DNA from: Chamaesiphon sp.
GTDB lineage: Bacteria > Cyanobacteriota > Cyanobacteriia > Cyanobacteriales > Chamaesiphonaceae
Reading direction: 5' to 3'
DNA: 9,616 nucleotides
Assembly (NCBI GenBank): GCA_026786125.1
Contig: JAJAYU010000202.1
Span: forward strand, 1-9,616
Below, piece after piece: positions 1 through 5,893 of this stretch (its first letter is position 1; every line of letters begins with the position of its first letter). The notes beneath the pieces are model-generated. The model was not told the origin of the DNA. It saw only the letters and a list, made by a program, of their open reading frames with translations, and did no database searches. The position numbers and the translations under genes were made by a program.

Positions 1-391
1 GCAGGATGGTAAATATCTGGACAGATCGCATGTTCGGCAATCACTGAATCTAACTCCTTCCCAATGCAACGCCAGGAATAGTGAATTTTAGGGTACCAAA
101 TTACTTAATACACTCAGATTCGGTATTCTGACTCGAAGCTTTCGCCTCATCACAGTTGCGGCACAGCCTTGGATTTTTACCAAACTTTCCCGACCCTAAG
201 CTAGTCTAATCTAGCACGAGACGGGGACAGGTGCGATCGGAACAATCCCCAGATCGCCGCGTCACAGACAGTAACTTCACCTGCAAATCGATAATCAGTT
301 CGGAAATCTCCACAACCGATCGACGCGGAACAGTGAAATTCGAGCTACAATTGCCGTTGGTGTGAGTAAGTATAAATAACTAGTCAAAGCT
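1..391. other. left-end stretch without a convincing gene
   Basis: No complete gene is supported here. Three weak signals are visible. (1) On the minus strand a GTG at 44-42 has an AAGGAG at 59-54, nine bases away, and opens a frame that runs off the window (first residues MIAEHAICPD). (2) Also on the minus strand, 379-101 is one long frame interrupted only by a TAG at 208-206; it is Cys-rich and reads like protein in places. (3) On the plus strand a frame is open from base 2 to a TAG at 89-91 and could be the tail of a gene. At most one of (1) and (3) can be real. A short dyad, GCTAG/CTAGC, lies at 200-215. The right end probably holds the promoter of the gene starting at 392. Confidence 0.5.
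351..378 (+). promoter_or_regulatory. possible promoter of the 68-residue gene
   Basis: TTGCCG at 351-356 could be a -35 box. The A/T-rich TATAAATA at 371-378 offers a -10 (TATAAA with a 14-base spacer, or TAAATA with 16). The start codon follows closely at 392 with no recognisable Shine-Dalgarno, so a transcript from here would have a very short leader. The spacing is not ideal, so this is tentative. Confidence 0.28.
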
Positions 392-598
392 ATGTCTCCC
401 AGCCTATTAACTCTCGAAGCTCCAGAATCTAACACCAGCAACTGTTCGGTATCTGCGACATCAGAGCACAGACAGCAAGTTGCTAAATTAACTAAAGCTC
501 TATACCCAGTTGATAAACAAGCAAAGTTCCTCGAACTTCAAGCCGAAGTTGAGACTTTATTCATTCAATTACAAGCTCTGCAGAGAGTTCGCGTCTAG
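392..598 (+). CDS. small conserved cyanobacterial hypothetical protein (68 aa)
   Basis: The function is unknown. The product is soluble, with no signal peptide or membrane segment. The first ~30 residues are rich in Ser/Thr/Asn and look disordered. The second half, from about residue 32, contains the stretch KALYPVDKQAKFLELQAEVE followed by a Leu/Gln-rich segment (residues ~45-66) that should form an amphipathic helix or short coiled coil. I recall similar short proteins with this C-terminal half in many cyanobacteria, none with an assigned role; that is from memory, not a search. The ATG at 392 is the first start in an open frame, though no clear ribosome binding site precedes it. A strong terminator follows 38 bases after the stop, which supports a single-gene transcript. 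Confidence is fair that it is a gene and low on anything functional. Confidence 0.7.
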   Translation: MSPSLLTLEAPESNTSNCSVSATSEHRQQVAKLTKALYPVDKQAKFLELQAEVETLFIQLQALQRVRV

Positions 599-635
599 TT
601 TTAGATAATTTTAATAACAACCATTTTAGATTAAA

Positions 636-673
636 AATAGACAGCGATCGAGTAAGTTTGATCGCTGTCTATT
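636..673. terminator. bidirectional intrinsic terminator
   Basis: A perfect 14-bp inverted repeat (636-649 pairs with 660-673) with a 10-base loop sits between two convergent genes. On the plus strand the stem is followed by ATATTTT (674-680). On the minus strand it is followed by TTTTTAA (complement of 635-629). It can therefore stop transcription of both the 68-residue gene and the SDR gene that ends at 707. The stem includes a CGATCG-type site. Confidence 0.85.
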
Positions 674-706
674 ATATTTTGGCTGCTTGTTTTGGTTTGA
701 GAATCT

Positions 707-1516
707 CTAGCCTCGGACTCCAATTCGCCGCCAAGATTGGTTGGAATCTGTCAGTGGTGATGCAAGTTGGATCACCCATTCAACCAGCCGAGGTACCAGA
801 TAGCTACCCCATACCGCCAAGTGGCTCTGCCAACCGATGATAATTTCAGGCTGATCTCGATCGATCCCCCGAATTAGAGCTTGGGCGACTACCTGGGGTG
901 ACATCGGTACCATCCACCGAAATAGGGACATATCCCGTACCATATCCGTATCAGTCAGGGTCGGCAATAGGGAAATTACCTTAACATTGTGGCTCGCCAA
1001 TTCGCCCCGTAAAGCTTGGGTAAAGCCCAAAATGGCAAACTTAGTCGCTGAGTAGGTAGACATAGTAGGAGCGGCTACTTTACCCATCAAACTAGCAACA
1101 TTTACAATCGTCCCTTCCCGTTGGGATACCATCCGGCGGGCAATTAGTCGCGTAACAGTATACATCCCGATCAGGTTGATCGCGATCTCCTCTTGTACCT
1201 GTGGTAACTTAGACTGGAGGAAGGGCGTTTGATGAGCAACTCCGGCACAGTTGACGAGCAGATGAATCTGACCATAATCTCGCCAAGCCTTGGAAATTAC
1301 CACATCAATCTGCACCCGATCGGTCAAATCTACTACTAGGGGAATCACTTCTACTCCTAGTAATTGCAGATCGATCGCCATTTCTGCCAATCGTTGCTTG
1401 TTTCGAGCGAGGATCAGCAGGCGTTTCACACCATTTTTGGCTAGTTCAAAGGCAATTGCTTTGCCGATACCACGGGATGCACCCGTGACGAGGGCTGTTT
1501 TTCCTTGTAGCTTCAT
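707..1516 (-). CDS. SDR-family NAD(P)-dependent oxidoreductase
   Basis: This is a classical short-chain dehydrogenase/reductase of 269 residues with a Rossmann fold, probably cytoplasmic or membrane-associated. Visible motifs are the cofactor-binding TGASRGIG at residues 11-18, D63 in VVDLTD, NCAG at 89-92 (the NNAG motif), S142, and the catalytic Y155-x3-K159 in YSATK. The residue after the second strand is Arg (LARNK, ~38), which favours NADP(H). The C-terminus (~200-250) is hydrophobic and Trp-rich, as in SDRs that act on lipids, but the substrate cannot be read from sequence. The start is ATG at 1516, preceded by GGAGG at 1528-1524. An in-frame TTG at 1531 overlaps that ribosome site and is unlikely to be used. 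The gene is monocistronic and converges on the 68-residue gene across a shared terminator. Confidence 0.92.
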   Translation of the reverse strand: MKLQGKTALVTGASRGIGKAIAFELAKNGVKRLLILARNKQRLAEMAIDLQLLGVEVIPLVVDLTDRVQIDVVISKAWRDYGQIHLLVNCAGVAHQTPFLQSKLPQVQEEIAINLIGMYTVTRLIARRMVSQREGTIVNVASLMGKVAAPTMSTYSATKFAILGFTQALRGELASHNVKVISLLPTLTDTDMVRDMSLFRWMVPMSPQVVAQALIRGIDRDQPEIIIGWQSHLAVWGSYLVPRLVEWVIQLASPLTDSNQSWRRIGVRG

Positions 1517-1559
1517 TTTCAAAACCTCCAAAAGGTAATGTTTCGCTGCATCGTTGGAT

Positions 1560-1596
1560 CGATCTATCCATCCATGCGGACATGGAATCTAGATCG
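1560..1596. promoter_or_regulatory. imperfect dyad in the leader of the SDR gene
   Basis: Two nested inverted repeats lie 44-80 bases upstream of the SDR start. The outer one pairs 1560-1566 with 1590-1596 (CGATCTA/TAGATCG). The inner one pairs 1571-1576 with 1581-1586 (TCCATG/CATGGA) around a CGGA loop. The small internal loops between them are unequal (4 and 3 bases). This could be an operator for a dimeric regulator or a leader-RNA hairpin; the sequence does not distinguish these. Confidence 0.4.
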
Positions 1597-2049
1597 CCTG
1601 GATATACAGTGAGAAATCGGGGATATAATTCACAGTCAAGTGTTCGATATTTGAATGTCAGAACTTATGAGTCTAGTGATTGTTCAGAATGTAGGGCGAT
1701 GGAAGTGACAGAGCATGTGGCACCTCAGGTAAATATGAACAGTTAACGGGAAGACTTTCTTCTTGCTACACACTCTATTCTAAAAATCAAGCTTCCGCAA
1801 CATTTATTAGTGATCCCCTCAAATTGTCATATATCTCTACATGCTTCTCAGTGATCGCTGTACGATTGATAAGTAGTTCTAAATCCTGTGTAGACTCGAT
1901 TGTCGTGAATTAATCTAGTCTCTACGATCAAATCATCTATGTAGTTTCAATTGATCGATTCTGAGAACAGATCATATTTGCTGAGAGTTACTTACGCTCA
2001 AAATGTAGAAGATTAGCCATAATAAACTCTATCAAGTAAAAGATTAGAC

Positions 2050-2143
2050 GTAGGTTGGGTTGAAGAATGAAACCCAACGCGCTAGGGATGTTGGGTTGTC
2101 TCCTGAAGGAGAGGCTCCGCCAACATTCTTCAACCCAACCTAC
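2050..2143. repeat. nested inverted-repeat element, interspersed-repeat or MITE-like
   Basis: The outer arms are a perfect 20-bp inverted repeat: 2050-2069 and 2124-2143, beginning GTAGGTTGGG. Inside is a second perfect inverted repeat, AACCCAAC (2071-2078) with GTTGGGTT (2090-2097). Next comes a small hairpin, TCTCC-TGAA-GGAGA (2099-2112), followed by GGCTCCGCC. Similarity continues imperfectly outside the arms (AAGATTA at about 2040-2046 against TAATCTT at 2151-2157), so the element may span ~2040-2157. I recall GTAGGTTGGGTT-type and GGAGAGGCTCCGCC-type sequences as common interspersed repeats in cyanobacteria. There is no transposase, and no clear target duplication was seen. Confidence 0.8.
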
Positions 2144-2148
2144 AAATC

Positions 2149-2154
2149 TATAAT
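2149..2154 (+). promoter_or_regulatory. candidate -10 box of the ABC exporter
   Basis: A perfect TATAAT lies 44 bases before the exporter ATG and 5 bases beyond the right arm of the nested repeat. At normal spacing the -35 position falls inside the repeat arm (about 2126-2131, TTCTTC) and is a poor match, so the promoter would be weak or depend on an activator. Confidence 0.4.
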
Positions 2155-2198
2155 CTTGCTTCTATTGATTCCCTTCCAGACAGGCTTTGCCAATTAAA

Positions 2199-4067
2199 AT
2201 GACCAAAAAGAACAACAGTAACGGGTGGAAGTTGAGACAAATAGGCAAAAACATTCGCCAGTCTTTATCAGTATTTCGCTATAGTGGCAAAGCCTTGGGC
2301 TTGGTGTGGACGACTAGCCGCAGCTTGACTGTATCTCTGGCAATCTTGGCTCTAGTTAGTGGCTTATTACCAAGTGCGATCGCCATTATCGGTAAATTCA
2401 TCGTTGATAGCGTCGTACTGGCAAATCAGAGTCGATCTCAGATGCCGAATGTAGCCGCTCTGTTGGATTATCGCCAGACTGCACTCAACTATGTCTGTTT
2501 GGAAGCGATCGCGATCGTCTTATTAGCCGCTGCTCAAAAGGGCGTGGTGGTATGCCAATCATTGCTACGAGTACTACTCGCCCAACGAGTCAACGAACTA
2601 ATTCTCGAAAAAGCCCTCACCTTAGATTTGACGCACTTTGAGGACTCGGAATTTTATGACAAGATGAGTCAGGCTAGATCTCAAGCTTCTAGTCGCCCCC
2701 TGTCGCTGATTACGCGGACTTTTGGGCTATTTCAGTCTGCGCTTACCTTAGTTACCTTTAGTGGCTTACTCTGGCGATTCTCTGGCTGGGCGGTATTGGT
2801 ACTAGTTGTTGCGGCGATTCCCTCCTTTATTGCCGAAACTCGATTCTCCGAACATGCTTTTAGATTATTTCGGTGGCGATCGCCCGAAACTCGCCAACAG
2901 CATTATCTAGAGACGCTACTAGCTAGGGAAGATTACGCCAAGGAAGTCCAGCTTTATCAACTTGGAAACATCCTCCTACAGCGTTACCGTGATATCTTCA
3001 ATCGTCTCTACAAAGACGATCGGAATCTGACGGTTCAAAAAGGTGTGTGGGGCTATTTACTTGGATTGCTGAGTACGCTCGCCTTCTATGGTGCTTATGC
3101 TTGGATCGTGATCGAAACGATCGTCGGGGTGATTTCCTTGGGAGAAATGACGATGTATCTGATGGTGTTTCGGCAGGGACAATCTACCTTTGCATCAGCA
3201 TTGACATCGATCGGCGGTATGTATGAAGATAATCTTTATCTCGCCAATCTGTACGAATTTCTCGAACAACCCATGCCCCAGTCTCAGGGGCGAATAACTC
3301 ACAGTGCAATCAAGGATGGGATTAGGTTTGAGAACGTTTCCTTTAGCTATCCAGGCAGTGATCAACCAGTATTAAACAATATCTCACTGCATTTACCACT
3401 AGGCGAGAAACTAGCGATTGTTGGCGAAAATGGCTCTGGCAAAACGACCCTAATTAAGCTGCTAACGAATCTTTATACACCCACCAGCGGTAAGATTTTC
3501 CTTGATGGAGTCGATCTCCGCGACTGGGATGTGGATGTACTCAGACGCAGAATTGGCGTAATCTTTCAAAACTTTGTTCAGTATCAATTTACAGTGGGTG
3601 AAAATGTCGGAGTCGGTGATGTCGCGCATTTAGACGATCGCAAGGAATGGGAAATAGCCGCTGATAAAGGGATGGCTTCGCCCTTTATCGATACACTACC
3701 CGCAAAATTTGATACCCAGCTAGGAAAGTGGTTTAAAGGCGGACAAGAACTATCTGGTGGGCAATGGCAAAAAATCGCACTGGCGCGGGCTTTTATGCGA
3801 TCGGATGCCGATATCCTGATCCTTGATGAACCAACAGCAGCGATGGATGCTGAAGCCGAAATGAATATCTTCAATCACTTTCGATCGCTGACTCAAGATC
3901 AAATGGTAGTATTAATTTCTCATCGATTTTCGACTGTCAGAATGGCTGATAAAATTATCGTGATGGCAAGCGGTAAAATTATCGAACAGGGTAGTCATGA
4001 ACAATTAATCGCTGCTGATGGTAGATATGCTCATCTTTTCTCTTTACAAGCCGCAGGCTACAAATAA
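2199..4067 (+). CDS. ABC exporter, fused permease and ATPase (622 aa)
   Basis: This is a half-transporter that should work as a homodimer in the cytoplasmic membrane. The N-terminal half has about six membrane segments, with clear ones near residues 43-66, 98-116, 176-192, 196-212, 284-304 and 306-325. The ATPase follows: Walker A GENGSGKT at 409-416, Q-loop Q457, signature LSGGQ at 518-522, Walker B ILILDE ending at E544, and H-loop H575. All catalytic residues are present. FEDSEFYDKM after TM2 and the Trp after LSGGQ recall the NisT/SpaT-like exporters that lack a C39 peptidase domain; that is family memory. The substrate is unknown, and no precursor peptide, LanM/LanC or membrane-fusion gene adjoins. 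The start is ATG 2199; an in-frame TTG at 2187 would add four residues. No strong ribosome site precedes either. Confidence 0.93.
   Translation: MTKKNNSNGWKLRQIGKNIRQSLSVFRYSGKALGLVWTTSRSLTVSLAILALVSGLLPSAIAIIGKFIVDSVVLANQSRSQMPNVAALLDYRQTALNYVCLEAIAIVLLAAAQKGVVVCQSLLRVLLAQRVNELILEKALTLDLTHFEDSEFYDKMSQARSQASSRPLSLITRTFGLFQSALTLVTFSGLLWRFSGWAVLVLVVAAIPSFIAETRFSEHAFRLFRWRSPETRQQHYLETLLAREDYAKEVQLYQLGNILLQRYRDIFNRLYKDDRNLTVQKGVWGYLLGLLSTLAFYGAYAWIVIETIVGVISLGEMTMYLMVFRQGQSTFASALTSIGGMYEDNLYLANLYEFLEQPMPQSQGRITHSAIKDGIRFENVSFSYPGSDQPVLNNISLHLPLGEKLAIVGENGSGKTTLIKLLTNLYTPTSGKIFLDGVDLRDWDVDVLRRRIGVIFQNFVQYQFTVGENVGVGDVAHLDDRKEWEIAADKGMASPFIDTLPAKFDTQLGKWFKGGQELSGGQWQKIALARAFMRSDADILILDEPTAAMDAEAEMNIFNHFRSLTQDQMVVLISHRFSTVRMADKIIVMASGKIIEQGSHEQLIAADGRYAHLFSLQAAGYK
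2505..2512. repeat. HIP1 octamer (GCGATCGC)
   Basis: This is the highly iterated palindrome of cyanobacterial genomes, here immediately followed by GCGATCGT. Other full copies are at 2376-2383 in the same gene, and at 8236-8243 and 9580-9587 in the acetyl-CoA synthetase gene. Partial CGATCG sites are scattered throughout. It is useful mainly as evidence that the DNA is cyanobacterial. Confidence 0.9.
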
Positions 4068-4095
4068 CACTTTCAACCTTCAATTAACGAAAATA

Positions 4096-4113
4096 AGGGG
4101 GATTTAGACCCCT
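4096..4113 (-). terminator. probable terminator of the phytol kinase gene
   Basis: AGGGG (4096-4100) pairs with CCCCT (4109-4113) around an 8-base loop. Read on the minus strand the stem is followed by TATTTTCG, a short U-rich tail, so it best fits termination of the minus-strand gene ending at 4168. On the plus strand, where the exporter ends at 4067, no U-tract follows. Confidence 0.45.
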
Positions 4114-4126
4114 CCTAATAACCTAG

Positions 4127-4154
4127 CTATCAATTATCAACTATCAACTATCAA
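4127..4154. repeat. heptanucleotide tandem repeat, four units
   Basis: There are four consecutive 7-base units: CTATCAA, TTATCAA, CTATCAA, CTATCAA. They lie between the convergent ends of the exporter and the phytol kinase. This matches the short tandemly repeated repetitive (STRR) heptamers known from cyanobacteria, and the unit number often varies between strains. Confidence 0.8.
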
Positions 4155-4167
4155 CTAATTAACGCAT

Positions 4168-4863
4168 CTAGCTTGAGATCGCTAGTTGATTGAGCGCACA
4201 GGCTAAACCTGCGCTAAGTAAAGGTACAGAGAGATTATCCAATCCCCATTGAGCGATCGATTCCACCGCTGTAGCCGCAATTGCCACCGGAATACCAACT
4301 GCCCAAGTTTGCCAGATATTGCCCTGAACACTAAATAAAACGATCGAAACAATCCCATAACTCACCACAAACATCGTCGAAGTTCCTTCCCAGCTTTTGG
4401 TATTGCCGAAAATAGTATAGGGATGCTTGCCAAAATTTTGACCGATAATTGCTGCCAATCCATCCCCCCAAGCCATAATCAGAATCCCAATCACCCCATA
4501 GTGCGGTAGATTTAGATTCCAGAATATCGCCACCGAGATCCCAATACTAACCGCATAAAAAAACGTACCTAAGCTTTTGCGATCGACACTATTTACACCT
4601 GGTAAAATTGGTAAGTAATAAGAAACTAACATAATTATCCCTGCCAAAAATCCACTAATAATTCCCACCCATGCAGGTAATTCCAGTAACCATGCGAGGA
4701 GACTCACATTACCAGTACCAATATGGACTACTTTTCGGACATACTCAGGCTTGGTATCGGTGTAGCGATGAAGTAATTCAGCGATGAGGACGATCGCGCC
4801 AACATATACTGGAACTGTAGCGATTCGGAGCCAGAGATTAGAATCGGTGAAAAATGCCTGCAT
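4168..4863 (-). CDS. phytol kinase-like CTP-dependent polyprenol/dolichol kinase family protein
   Basis: This is an integral membrane protein of 231 residues with about seven hydrophobic segments (near 13-31, 50-60, 63-83, 99-117, 121-140, 163-180 and 188-203). It matches the VTE5/Synechocystis slr1652 phytol kinase family, which phosphorylates phytol freed from chlorophyll and feeds the salvage route to tocopherol and phylloquinone. Supporting motifs are RKVVHIGTG (43-51), DRKSLGTF (94-101), [11 protein letters not shown] (131-141), GNTKSWEGT (153-161), and a C-terminal [15 protein letters not shown] (201-215). The paralogue VTE6 (phytyl-phosphate kinase) is a different family. Substrate preference among phytol, farnesol and geranylgeraniol cannot be read directly. 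Start ATG 4863 lies 27 bases from the divergent yidD start, so each promoter must lie within the other gene or in that gap. Confidence 0.85.
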   Translation of the reverse strand: MQAFFTDSNLWLRIATVPVYVGAIVLIAELLHRYTDTKPEYVRKVVHIGTGNVSLLAWLLELPAWVGIISGFLAGIIMLVSYYLPILPGVNSVDRKSLGTFFYAVSIGISVAIFWNLNLPHYGVIGILIMAWGDGLAAIIGQNFGKHPYTIFGNTKSWEGTSTMFVVSYGIVSIVLFSVQGNIWQTWAVGIPVAIAATAVESIAQWGLDNLSVPLLSAGLACALNQLAISS

Positions 4864-4890
4864 GTGAATAGAGGTGAGTCCTGTAACATT

Positions 4891-5121
4891 ATGAAAAAAA
4901 GTTTAATCCGATCGATTGAGATCTACAAAAGATTTATCTCGCCATTATTTCCCCCCAGTTGCCGATTTACACCAAGTTGCTCCCAATATGCGATCGACGC
5001 GATCGACAGATTTGGTACAATTAAAGGGAGTTATCTAGCCACCAAGCGGATTTGCCGCTGTCATCCCTTCCATCCTGGCGGCTACGATCCAGTCCCCGAA
5101 AACTTAAAGCCTAAACCCTAA
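4891..5121 (+). CDS. yidD: membrane protein insertion efficiency factor YidD
   Basis: This small basic protein (76 aa) of the YidD family is membrane-associated through an N-terminal amphipathic helix and assists YidC-dependent insertion of inner-membrane proteins. The family signature is complete: an Ile/Arg-rich helix, YKRFISPLF (12-20), [13 protein letters not shown] (22-34) with paired Cys, KRICRCHPF (52-60) and HPGGYDPVP (61-69). Length is typical. I chose ATG 4891, which sits 12 bases after GAGGTGAG. An in-frame GTG at 4864 would add nine residues unlike the family and would abut the divergent phytol kinase start. In many bacteria yidD lies in the rpmH-rnpA-yidD-yidC cluster; here it is detached and precedes a D-Ala-D-Ala dipeptidase by 6 bases. 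Confidence 0.93.
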   Translation: MKKSLIRSIEIYKRFISPLFPPSCRFTPSCSQYAIDAIDRFGTIKGSYLATKRICRCHPFHPGGYDPVPENLKPKP

Positions 5122-5127
5122 AGTCTA

Positions 5128-5838
5128 ATGATGAAGCCTTACCGCCAAGTCCCGATCCAAGAATGTGGCGAACCACTAGTGGCAATTCCCTTGCGGTTAT
5201 TTGCTGTTGAGACACCCCATCCATACATCAAGTGCGGTGCAGATTATGAAGGTAAGTCCCCTTATTATCTCCGGCAGGGCGTACTCGATCGACTAATTCA
5301 GGCACAGGAGCGATTGCAGGTATTACATCCAGACTGGCGAATCCAGATTTTTGATGCTTACCGTCCGGTTGAGGTGCAGGAGTACATGGTCAATTATACA
5401 TTTGAGCAGACAGTCGCTCAACGAAACTTAGATTTGGCTAAACTGTCAGATATAGAGACAAATGTAATCATGGCAGATGTGTATCAGATTTGGGCGATTC
5501 CGAGTTTCGATCTGGAGACACCGCCACCCCATAGCACAGGTGCCGCGATCGATATTACTCTGGTTGATGAGCTTGGTAAAATAGTAAATATGGGTTCGCC
5601 CATCGATGAAATGTCGGATCGATCGCTTCCTGAATATTTTGCTAATTCCCAGGATTCACTAGCGCAACAAGCGCACCATCATCGCCAACTACTCGATCGA
5701 ATTATGACCCATGCTGGATTCATTCGACATCCAGGTGAATGGTGGCATTTCTCGATCGGCGATCAGCTCTGGGCATGGTTAAATAATCAAAGCGATCTGC
5801 AACACCCGATTCCAGCTTATTATGGGAGAGCTATTTAG
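5128..5838 (+). CDS. VanX-like D-alanyl-D-alanine dipeptidase (peptidase M15D)
   Basis: This is a zinc dipeptidase of 236 residues. The M15D pattern is intact: R79 in DAYRP (transition-state Arg), Zn ligands H135 and D142 in PPHSTGAAID, and catalytic E204 with third Zn ligand H207 in GEWWHFS. VanX enzymes cleave D-Ala-D-Ala; in organisms without vancomycin clusters, such proteins (DdpX type) are thought to recycle the dipeptide from peptidoglycan turnover. No signal peptide is seen, so a cytoplasmic location is likely. No vanH or vanA homologue is in the window, so a resistance role is not suggested. It starts 6 bases after yidD, with ATG at 5128 and again at 5131, which makes cotranscription likely; no strong ribosome site is visible. 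The family assignment is firm; the physiological role is inferred. Confidence 0.9.
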   Translation: MMKPYRQVPIQECGEPLVAIPLRLFAVETPHPYIKCGADYEGKSPYYLRQGVLDRLIQAQERLQVLHPDWRIQIFDAYRPVEVQEYMVNYTFEQTVAQRNLDLAKLSDIETNVIMADVYQIWAIPSFDLETPPPHSTGAAIDITLVDELGKIVNMGSPIDEMSDRSLPEYFANSQDSLAQQAHHHRQLLDRIMTHAGFIRHPGEWWHFSIGDQLWAWLNNQSDLQHPIPAYYGRAI

Positions 5839-5893
5839 TGACTAGTTACTGAATACGCATCAACTAAGTAACAAATAACAAACCACAAATTCC

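Larger units (their letters stand above)
1532..2198. other. long divergent intergenic region, SDR gene to ABC exporter
   Basis: This stretch of about 670 bases separates two divergent genes. It holds the SDR leader dyad (1560-1596), a TATAAT on the plus strand at 1624-1629 without a good -35, and a 54-codon plus-strand frame at 1582-1746 without a ribosome site. It also holds an A/T-rich part (1747-2040) in which I find no gene, tRNA or clear repeat, and a nested inverted-repeat element (2050-2143). A second perfect TATAAT at 2149-2154 is the best candidate promoter element for the exporter. Confidence 0.6.

Noticed and set aside
658..840. A 60-codon plus-strand frame beginning in the terminator loop
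   Set aside because: It starts with a TTG inside the terminator and overlaps the 3' end of the SDR gene on the opposite strand; no ribosome site.
1517..1531. TTG start at 1531 for the SDR gene
   Set aside because: It overlaps the GGAGG that serves the ATG at 1516, and family members begin at the MKLQGKTALVTG-type start.
1290..1538. An 82-codon plus-strand frame inside the SDR gene
   Set aside because: It lies antisense to the cofactor-binding region of a well-supported SDR; Ser/Arg-rich translation typical of an antisense shadow.
2050..2143. CRISPR array or tRNA in the repeat region
   Set aside because: The repeats are inverted rather than direct and regularly spaced, and there is no T-arm consensus or cloverleaf.
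3584..3874. A 96-codon minus-strand frame inside the ABC exporter
   Set aside because: It is antisense to the Walker B/signature region of an intact ATPase domain; low-complexity Ser/Ala translation.
4864..4890. GTG start for yidD
   Set aside because: It would add nine residues unlike the family and abut the divergent phytol kinase start; ATG 4891 gives the standard N-terminus and has GAGGTGAG upstream.
5128..5838. A vancomycin-resistance cluster
   Set aside because: Only a VanX-like dipeptidase is present; no VanH, VanA/B, VanR or VanS homologue lies in the window.
5845..5872. Possible terminator GTTACT/AGTAAC between the dipeptidase and DUF3110 genes
   Set aside because: It has only 6 bp with a 16-base loop and no U-tract; too weak to call.
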